From positions 1 through 11,015 of the forward strand of contig PJAB01002006.1 of the NCBI GenBank assembly GCA_002887195.1: DNA of 11,015 nt. The letters run 5' to 3'. The position numbers and the translations under genes were made by a program. This document shows, piece by piece, positions 1 through 8,300 of the stretch. The notes beneath the pieces are model-generated. The model made no database searches. It was not told where the DNA came from and saw nothing but the letters and a program-made list of their open reading frames with translations. The stretch is from Chrysochromulina parva (Eukaryota > Haptophyta > Prymnesiales > Chrysochromulinaceae). Numbering within the stretch: position 1 is the stretch's first letter; every line of letters starts with the position of its first letter.

Positions 1-639
1 CAGGAAAGGCGAGGGCGGCGGCGGCGGGCTCGGATCGGGCGATGGCGGTGGCGGCGAGGGTGGCGGAGGCGGTGATGGTTCGGGCGGCCGGGGGGAAGGC
101 GGCGGCGGCGAAAATGGAGGTCGAGGAGGAGATGGCGGCGACGCGCGGCATACGGCGCCATGATACGGAACAGGACATTGCCCATCGTTCCAGGCCCCAC
201 TCGCTAACATGAGGGCACAATTCTCACCGGTCCAGCCGTTTGTCTCACCAGGGGCCCAGTTGGAGTAGTCCCATGGAGTGCCGTCGGACCACCTCCAGGT
301 GCCCTCGCTTACCGCGTCAGTCGCACCGATCCACGCGAAGGTGTTAGGGACGACGGCCCACACAGCGGCATTCTCCGAGGCGCTGTGGATGCTTGCGAGA
401 TCGCCGCCGAGAGCCTGGCACGCTGCGCGCCCAGCCGCCCACGAGCCGACGGTTGAAATGTAAACGAATGGCGAGGGCGAGGGCGGCGGCGGCGAGGGCG
501 AGGGCGGTGGCGGCGAGGGCGGCGATGGCAAAAGCGATGGGGGCGTTTGGCATTCAACGCTTGCCATCATGTTGAAGCTGAGGAGCACAACCAGCCAGAC
601 TCTCCAGGGAGCACCTCCTGGCTGCGACAGCCCTCGCAT
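1..639 (-). CDS. Secreted C-type lectin domain protein, Ser-Pro-rich (partial)
   Basis: The minus strand is open from an ATG at 639-637 to the window edge (213 residues, no stop reached). Residues 1-30 look like a secretion signal, with a hydrophobic core WLVVLLSFNMM at 15-25. A Ser/Pro linker follows (about 33-57), then a C-type lectin domain at about 58-166, then a second Ser/Pro-rich stretch. In the lectin domain I see four canonical cysteines (C74, C141, C155, C164), AWIGATD at 102-108, and the WND calcium/sugar-site motif at 150-152. The usual EPN motif reads ETN (132-134), keeping Glu and Asn but losing the cis-proline. Family knowledge suggests a wall or secreted sugar-binding protein; the ligand cannot be read from the sequence. 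The same frame stays open upstream to a stop at 919-921, with other ATGs at 658-660, 670-672 and 841-843, so the start is a choice. I favour 639 because it puts the signal peptide first. Confidence 0.85.
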   Translation of the reverse strand, partial: MRGLSQPGGAPWRVWLVVLLSFNMMASVECQTPPSLLPSPPSPPPPSPSPPPPSPSPFVYISTVGSWAAGRAACQALGGDLASIHSASENAAVWAVVPNTFAWIGATDAVSEGTWRWSDGTPWDYSNWAPGETNGWTGENCALMLASGAWNDGQCPVPYHGAVCRASPPSPPRPPFSPPPPSPRPPEPSPPPPPSPPPPSPDPSPPPPPSPFL

Positions 640-1041
640 GCTCCCACTTGCGCCGTGCATCCCCACTCGCATCGTGCTGCATAGCTGTGCTCGAAACAGC
701 CCCATCGACCGCACGACGAGGCCAGCCGTCGCCAAGAAGACTCCAATCGAGAGGAGGCAACCGACGTTTGTGCAATCGGCGGTAAAAGAAGTCTGTGCGG
801 AGGTGTTGCCCACCATCATGTCCGGGAAGAAGGAACCCAGCATCAGACCAAGGAACAGTGGGGCGGGCGGCTGGGGGGGGGGGGCGTCCTGGTCACTTCC
901 TCCACGCGTATGTGTGAATTATGACCATTCTGTGAATGAATTGGAAAGAGAATATGAGTTGAAAGAAGGTCTTGATCAACCGTGCAAAAGATCCTCCTCA
1001 TAGGCCTACAGAAGTGCAGAGGTCAATTCACAGAAAAAACC
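640..1041. other. Divergent intergenic region with an open minus-strand extension
   Basis: These 402 bases separate the chosen starts of the lectin (leftward) and the HD-domain gene (rightward), so they probably hold both promoters. I see no clear TATA box. Bases 903-1010 are AT-richer than the surroundings. A run of 12 G lies at 873-884 and is a likely site of length error. On the minus strand the lectin frame continues without a stop as far as 918. Its translation includes a hydrophobic stretch (GCLLSIGVFLATAGLVV, roughly bases 709-759), so part of this region may be coding. Confidence 0.5.
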
Positions 1042-2155
1042 ATGGTGGCCGCTTTTCTCTCTCACGTGTTCAGCCCTGTGAACGGCGCAGTCCTGGCCGT
1101 CGCGCTCGCCATCCTGCTCGCATGGCCGAGCAGAGAGTCGCACGCGACAGCCGATCCGGAAGCGGCGGCAGCGGAGGCAGACAGGCTGCGAGAGCGCTGG
1201 GACTCGCTCGGCGCGACCCTCAAGATAGCCAGCGGTGCGAGCGCACACTGGAGGCAGTTCCTCTTTGACCACTATGGCGCCGACGACAGGCAATACCACA
1301 CGCTGCGGCATCTCACCGAGCTCTTCTGGCATCTGGACCGCGCCACGGCCAACGGGTGGCTCACTCGGCCCGAGAACGTGGCCCTTGCCATCTGGTTCCA
1401 TGACGTCATCTACCACGGCAAGAACGGGGAGGACGAGGAGGCGTCCGCGCTCGCGTTTGAGCGCTTCGGAAAGGAGGCTGGTCTCGACGCGAGCGACATC
1501 GCCTCGGTGGCCAGCTGGATCCGGCTGACGGCAACCCACAAGTGCTCTGAAGCTGAGCACGGGACGGACTGCTGCCTGTTCATGGACTTTGATATGGCGA
1601 TCCTTGGCAAGCGATGGGACCGAACGTGGGAAGGCTGCCCGGTGGCGCCCCACACGGGCTACAAGGACTATGCGCTACGTGACGTGCTCGGCGAGTACCG
1701 GAAGCTCAAGGGAGTTCCGAAGGTACCGCTGATTGCCACTGAGTGCCGCTGAGTACTGCTGATTGCCACTGATCGCCTCCCCGATGGCCTCTCTGATGGC
1801 CGCCCTGATCGCCTCCCTGATGGCCTCCCTGATACCAAGATAGCCGCCCTGATGGCTCCTCCCATCAGCCCCCTGATGGCCCCTCTCATCGGGCCCCTGA
1901 TGGCCCCCTCCTCAGGTCTTCGCGCGTCTCTTCGAGCACTCCGTTTGGAGTTATGGGCGAGCACGATTCTTACTGGGCGCGAAGGCTCCCTTCAGTACCT
2001 CGGTGTACAAAGGGCAGTACGAGGCCGAGGCGCTACGAAATATCGCACGGGAGCTCGAGCACTGGCAGTCGAACCAGTGGCGCTTCGAATGGTGCTTGGG
2101 CGGCTTGGTGACGTGGTCCATCCTGTATGCTCTACGACGGGTCTTGGTTTCGTAA
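1042..2155 (+). CDS. HD-domain metal-dependent phosphohydrolase-like protein, membrane-anchored
   Basis: Two exons, 1042-1722 and 1916-2155, join in phase 0 to give 306 residues. The ATG at 1042 sits in a strong context (aaccATGG); a GTG further upstream is not a plausible eukaryotic start. The core resembles the predicted metal-dependent HD phosphohydrolases (COG4339 type). It shows YHTLRH at 85-90, the HD doublet in WFHDVIYHG at 118-126 followed by EDEEASA, a later His in TATHK (H166), and DFDMAILG at 182-189. Exon 2 supplies YGRARFLLGAK and the helical C-terminus. Unlike the soluble bacterial relatives, it begins with a hydrophobic segment (about 11-28, GAVLAVALAILLAW) that could be a signal anchor, and ends with WCLGGLVTWSILYAL, a possible tail anchor. 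An insert rich in Trp and Arg lies between DFDMAILG and GYKDYALRDVLGEY. The substrate is unknown. Confidence 0.8.
1723..1915 (+). repeat. Intron of the HD gene, built of about 12-bp repeats
   Basis: The intron runs from gtaccg to ctcctcag and is 193 bp. From 1771 it is a 12-bp periodic array of gatggcctccct variants, nine of them exactly 12 bp, interrupted by one 20-bp unit (1831-1850). Before that, 1723-1770 holds gagtgccgctgag-type units, which are also seen in CHD intron 5. Units meet at CTGAT, which fits a branch-point consensus (YTRAY). Confidence 0.8.
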
Positions 2156-2339
2156 AATCAGTTCGTAATCACCGTCGGATCCACAACCTTCGCGTGCCCC
2201 AGCCAACCCCCAGGGCCCCGTGGCGTATCGAGCTGCAGAGAAGGTTTCAGAGAGAAGTGACGTCGACAATTCCACAGTTCTGACTGTGGAATTTCCGAGG
2301 TCGACTTCGACGCTTGCCGACGCTCGCGCCGCAGGATAC
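2156..2339 (+). promoter_or_regulatory. Leader/promoter region of the CHD gene
   Basis: This 184-bp gap lies between the HD stop codon and the first ATG of the CHD frame. It must hold the HD 3' end and the CHD 5' end. The CHD frame is open from 2220, but no in-frame ATG occurs before 2340. The only clear structure is the hairpin at 2268-2293. Confidence 0.45.
2268..2293. repeat. Perfect 11-bp inverted repeat with 4-nt loop
   Basis: aattccacagt (2268-2278) and actgtggaatt (2283-2293) are exact reverse complements separated by tctg. The hairpin lies 46 bases before the CHD ATG, so it may sit in the mRNA leader or in the promoter. GTCGAC hexamers flank it at 2262-2267 and 2299-2304. Confidence 0.75.
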
Positions 2340-5300
2340 ATGGCCGAGGCGATGCTGGATGACGCCTTGATGCGAGAGGCGCTCGGTCTTCGCCGTCGCG
2401 GCGCCGTCAACTACACGCAGGAGCTCGTGCACGAAGACGAGCCGGAGCCTCCGAAAAAGCGCCGAGCGGGCGGAACCGCCGCGGGCGAAGGCTCCTCTCG
2501 GAGCGGCGCGCGCAAGCCAGCGGCCAGCAGCGCGCGCAAGCGCCGAACGCGTGGCGCCGACTCGGATGATGACGACGACGATGACGACGAGGACGATGAG
2601 GACGAGGACTTTAGCGAGGACGAGCCGCCGCAGCGCAAGGCCAAAGGCCGTGGCTCGAAGGCCGCCCCGAGGCAGAGCGTGCGCTCGGAGCCGCGCGGCA
2701 AGTACAAGGAGCCGAGCGACGATGACGACGACTTCCACAGCGACGACGGCGACGAGCGCCGTGGCGGTGCGGCCGCGGTTGCCGCCGTGCAGTCGATCTA
2801 CGACAAGATCCTCTCGCAGCGCCCGGCGGAGAAAGCAGGCGAGGAGGAGGGCGAGGTGGAGCCATCGGACAGCACCGAGTACCTCGCCAAGCCGCGCGGC
2901 AAGTGCGTCTGCGCCGCCGCCGCTGCGTGCAGTGCGCGTCTCGCCGTGCCGTCGCCAGCCCGTTGGTCTGCGCCCCGCGATGGCTCGTGTGCACTGCACC
3001 CGGCCCTGCCGCTGCCCACCTGCCGCTGCTCACCTGCCCCTGCCGCCGCCGGCTTCCAACGATGATTCGATTCCGTGCGCTCGTGTTGCCTGGTTGTCTG
3101 CCACTTCCTCTCTGCCTGCGCCTTGGCCGCCGTCGTCCTGTGATGAGAGCGCTCATCACATAGTGAGCCACCCCCCTTTATTGGGGCGTGCCTCTCTTCT
3201 CTGATGATCCAACGAAGCTTCAGTTTGAGAATACCTGAGGACTGCCCGGCTGGCTGTGCAGCGCTGGCTGGCTGTGCAGGCTGTGCAGGCTGCTTGGCTG
3301 CTTGGCTGGTGAGCTGTGGCTGGCTGGCTGTGCCTCTCTCTGCACGTGGCTGCCTGGCAATCTGTCTGAGAGTCTGTCTGGCAGTCCTGCCTGGCTGTCT
3401 GTCTGCCTGACTGGCAGACTGTGTCTCGGTTGCGTCACGAGCGCACGCGTGTCCGGCGCCCGTCTCGGCGCCTATCTCGGCCCCTTTCCCCACACCATGC
3501 CCACTGCACCCTCTCATCGCCACCGCTCCATTCCTCTCGCGTCCTCCCCCCCTCCACCCAGGTCGTACATACATTGCGTGTGGATCCCAGAAGAGCAGGT
3601 GCTTGATGACACCGGATGACACCTGATGACGCCTGATGACGCCTGATGACGCCTGGCTGATGACTCTCGGATGACCTCTCCGATGGCTGCAGGTCCTCGC
3701 CGACCATCAAGGCCTCGCACGCCTGCGCCGCTGGCAGAAGCAATGGTCCATGCTGCAGGAAGAGTTCCGGTACGGCGTACTCACTCGGAGTGCCTCTGAT
3801 GACTGACGAGCGTACTCACTCGGAGTGCCTCTGATGACGACACTCATTTGCATCCGAGTGCCTCTGATGACGACACTCATTTGCATCCGAGTGCCTCTGA
3901 TGGCGACACCGATGGCGTGTGCATGCAGGTACGATGCACTCAAAGCGGCCGAGTGGGAGCCCTACCCTCAGGAATGGGAACAAGTCGAGCGCGTGGTGGC
4001 ACAGCGATGCGAGGCGCCGGGCGAGATTGAATACCTCATCAAGTGGCGGCAACTCACCTATGCAGATGCGAGCTGGGAGCTGGCCGAGGTGTGATTGCCA
4101 TCTGATTGCCATCTGAGGCCCATCTGCGTGCCATCTGAGGGCCATCTGATGGCCTCCACCATCAGGATGTGCACGACGACGACGCGATCACAGCCTTCGA
4201 GCAACGGCAGCAGAGGCCGACACATGAATGGTACACCAAGCCGCTCGCGTCGGGCCGGAAGGAGCGTACCCCGTGGGCGAAATGCGCATCGTCACCCGCC
4301 TACAAGGGCAGCAACACGCTGCGCGAGTATCAGCTCGAAGGTCTCAATTGGCTCTCATTCTGCTGGCACACGAAAGTCAACTCAATTCTGGCGGATGAGA
4401 TGGGGCTGGGCAAGACGATCCAATCGGTCTCGCTCCTCAATTATCTGTTTGAGAAGCAGGGTGTGTGGGGACCGTATCTGGTGGTGGCGCCGCTCTCCAC
4501 GCTGCCGCACTGGCAGGTGTGTGTCGCTGAGTACCGCCGAGTGCCGCTGAGTGACGCTGAGTGACGCTGAGTGACGCTGAGTGACGCTGAGTGCTGCTTA
4601 GTGCTGCTGCGTGGCTCTGAGTGCTGCTGAGTGACGCTGAGCGACGCTGAGTGCCGCTTGCCACTTTCACAACGCCAGCGCGAGCTCGAGAGCTGATGGC
4701 CTCTAATGACTCGGATTTGCCTCGAATGACCTCTGATTGCCTCCCTCATCAGCGCGAGCTCGAGAGCTGGACCAAGCTGAACACGGTCATCTACCATGGT
4801 TCGAAGGAAGCACGCCAAGCGATCCTGCAGCACGAGTGGTGGTTTGAGGACGATGCGACCGGTGGCCGTTCCAAGAAGGGGGCGCAGCTGCACAAGTTCA
4901 ACGTGCTCTTGACCACGTACGTCGCCTCCGATGACCTCCGATGACCTCCGATGACCTCCGATGACCTCCGATGACCGCCGATGACCGCCGATGACCGCCG
5001 ATGACCGCCGATGACCGCCGATGACCGCCGATGACCGCCGATGACCGCCGATGACCTCCAATCGCCTCGCTCATCAGGTATGAGATGGTCAACCTGCCGT
5101 ACGCGCCCGGCGAGCCTCACCTCGCCTCGACACACTGGCGCTGCCTCGTCGTCGACGAAGCTCATCGGCTGAAGAACTCGGACTCCAAGCTCAATCAAGA
5201 ACTCGAAAAGTTCACGACTGACCATATGCTGCTGCTCACCGGCACCCCGCTGCAGAACAACCCGACCGAGCTGTATAGTCTGCTGCACGTAGCGTCACCG

Positions 5301-8300
5301 GCCGAGTTCCCCTCGTTCGAAGCCTTCGAGGGGCGCTTCGGCGACCTGTCGACGAAGAAGAACGTGGAGAAGCTCCATGCGGCCATGCGCCCGTACTTTC
5401 TGCGCCGCATGAAGGCGGACGTTGAGAAGTCGGTGCCTCCGAAGGAGGAGATCGTGGTGCAAGTCGAGCTCACGTCGACGCAGAAGCAGTGGTGAGCCGC
5501 GCCTGTTGACGGAGCCGAATCTCGGAGTGAATCTCGGAGTGAATCTTGGGGTGTCCTCCGGATGGCCCTCTGTTGACCCTCTGATGACCCTCTGATGACC
5601 CTCTGATGACCCTCAGAGGACCCCTCCCCTCCGAGGACCGCGTCTGAGCGCCTCCTTAATGACCTCCCTCATCAGGTACCGTGCCATCTACGAGCGGAAC
5701 CTTACCTTCCTCAAGACCCAGGCGACGCCCAACGGCCCCGCGCACGGGCCCTCGCTGATGAACATCGTCATGGAGCTGCGCAAGTGCTGCAACCACCCTT
5801 TCCTCATCGAAGGTGCTGAGGCGCAGATTCTGCGCCAGACGGGCGTCGTACCGGGCGGTTCGGTAGGCGACGTGCTCGTCTCTTCGGCAGGCAAGATGGT
5901 GCTCGTCAACAAGCTGCTGCCCAAGCTGCGCAAGCAAGGGCGCAAGGTCCTCATCTTCTCGCAGGCGAGATGGCTCCCTGATTTCACAGATGGCTCCCTG
6001 ATTTCACAGCAGGTGAGATGGCTCCCTGATTTCACAGATGGCTCCCTGATTTCACAGCAGGTGAGATGGCTCCCTGATTTCACAGATGGCTCCCTGATTT
6101 CACAGCAGGTGAGATGGCTCCCTGATGACATTTGATTTCCAGTAGATGACCTCTCGTGGGAAGGGTGCTCCTCTTCTCTTCTCGCAGGGGAGAGTGCCTC
6201 TGATGACAATCATCAGAGTGCCATCTGATGACAATCATCAGATTGCCCTATGATGACCCTCTGATGCGACTCTGATGAGAAGGTGCTCCTCTACTCGCAG
6301 ATGACGATGGTGCTCAACATCCTCGAGGATTACCTCCGCTGGCAAGCATATCCATACGAGCGCATCGACGGTTGCGTCAAAGGCAACGATCGGCAAGCGG
6401 CCATCGACCGCTTCTCGCGACCCGAATCGGATCGGTTTGTCTTCTTGCTGTGCACCAAAGCGGGCGGCGTGGGGATCAATCTGACCGCCGCCGATACGGT
6501 CATCATCTACGACTCCGATTGGAACCCGCAGAACGATCTGCAAGCGCAGGCTCGCTGCCACCGCATCGGACAGACGCGTCCCGTGCAGGTGAGTCCACTA
6601 TCGAGCATCGATGGCCCCTGACTGCCCCTGATGGCCCTAATGACCCCTGATGGCACCTGATGGCCCCTGATGGCCCCGCCCAGGTCTACCGGCTCGTGAC
6701 GCGCAACTCGTACGAGGAGATCATGTTCGAGAAGGCGTCGCTCAAGCTGGGCCTCGACCAGGCGGTCCTGTCGGGCATCGAGTCCGCTGGCGCCAAGAAG
6801 TTGAGCGGCAAGGAGATCTCAGCGCTGCTCCGACATGGCGCGTACGGCGCGCTGGCGAATGAAGAGGACGCGACGCAATTCACCGAAGCGTCGATTGACG
6901 AGATCCTGTCGAGATCGTCCAAGACGGTCGTGCACGACGCCAAGCAGGCCGAGGGAAAGTCCACTTTCTCGCACGCGCACTTTGCGGTCGCGGTGGGAGG
7001 GACGGACGTCTCCGTGGACGATCCCGAGTTCTGGACCAAGGTGGGGTTCGTCAACCAGCAGGCGGACGAGAGCCAGCAGAAGGTGACGAATTTGGGAGAG
7101 CGCAAGCGCAAGCAGGTGCGCTGAGTGCATGCTGATTGCCTCCCTCATTCAGGTGGGGCGCGCCTCGGGGTGGATGGGCTATTCTCAGAGTGCCTCGCTG
7201 AGTGCATGCTGATTGCCTCCCTCATCAGGTGGCTCGCCTCGGGATGGACGGCGCCCTCTTTGATGACGAAGAGGACGAGGCGAGCGCCAACATCCAGGCG
7301 GACCGAATGTTCACAGCGCTGTGCCGTTTTGGTTGGCATCGAGCGGCCGAGCTGCCCTCAATCGCGCGCGTCCATCCGCACTCGTCCGAGGATGCGATCA
7401 AGCTGAGCGCCCACTACCTGTGCCAATGCGCAGCACAGGTAGCTCCGGTGGCTGACAAGTGGCCCGTGGTGCTCGCGGCGAGCGCGGTGGTTACAGCCGG
7501 CGGGAGCAAGCCTCCGAAACCGATGCAATCGTTGCGGGTGCGCGAGCGCATAGAGAAGAAGGCTCGGCATGACCTGCTGCGCTTACACCAGCTGCACGCC
7601 CTGCATGCGTTCGTCCTGCGCCAACCCGCGATGGCCGCCGCGTGCGCCGTCCCGGGCGACGTTGGGGACGAGGGCGGCGTTGGCGGCGTGGGTAGCAGCA
7701 GCGCCCTTGGTGGCAGCGCCCGTGAGGCGGAGGCGAGGTGCGTTCAGCTGCTGCTCGACTCCGAGAGTGCGTCGACGGCGGCGGGTTGGGGCTCTTCGCT
7801 GCTGGGCCGGGCGTGTGCGGCGCTGCAGCCGCTGCTAGACGACGTCAAGGGCGCCCCGCCTGCGCCGGCGTGGGGCGCCCAGCACGACGCGAGGCTGCTC
7901 ATTGGCGTGTACGTGCATGGCTGGGGCCACTACGACCTCCTTCGCAAGCACGATGCGCTCTGGCAGTTTGCAACGGCGCTGGAGGAGGGTGCCGACGCGG
8001 ACGCGGCGGCGGCGGGCGGAGCATGGGGCGGCGGCGCGTGGCCCGAGACCAAAGTGCTCGAGAGGCGCGTGAACGCGCTGTTCAAAAGGGTGCCCGGCGC
8101 GGCGCCGCCTAAAGAGCTCGGCAGCGGCGGCGGCGGCGGCGGCGAGGGTGGCGAGGGAGCGTCTTCCCGCGCGGACGCGAAGGATGGCAGCGCCGGCGGG
8201 GGGGCGAAGCGCAAACGGAAAGTGGAGAAGGTGCAGCCGGACGACGACGACGACGACGAGGAAGAGGAGGACGAGGACGAGGACGAGGAGGATGAGGATC

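Noticed and set aside
569..1003. Plus-strand open frame over the lectin start
   Set aside because: It overlaps the signal peptide of the minus-strand lectin and shows no recognisable domain.
982..1041. GTG start giving a 20-residue longer HD protein
   Set aside because: A eukaryotic nuclear gene is expected to use ATG. The ATG at 1042 has a strong context and begins a sensible hydrophobic leader.
2220..2339. Extension of the CHD protein upstream to 2220
   Set aside because: The frame is open but has no ATG before 2340, and it runs through the hairpin. An upstream exon is possible but nothing in the sequence supports one.
3204..3438. Small Cys/Leu-rich or Gln/Ser-rich frames in CHD intron 1
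   Set aside because: They arise from the CTGGCTGTG-type repeat and have no domain features; the flanking exons splice across them.
4930..5059. CRISPR-like array
   Set aside because: The units are contiguous 10-mers with no unique spacers, and the context is a spliced eukaryotic gene.
4441..5288. Minus-strand open frames with repeated [10 protein letters not shown] peptides
   Set aside because: They are translations of the intron 5/6 decamer arrays on the wrong strand. The plus strand encodes conserved SNF2 motifs on both sides.
5965..6135. Reading the 48-bp repeats as normal coding sequence of exon 8
   Set aside because: It would put up to 48 foreign residues into a conserved helicase motif and then hit a stop at 6133-6135. 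The repeats carry donor-like GTGAGA at each start, so they fit intron better.
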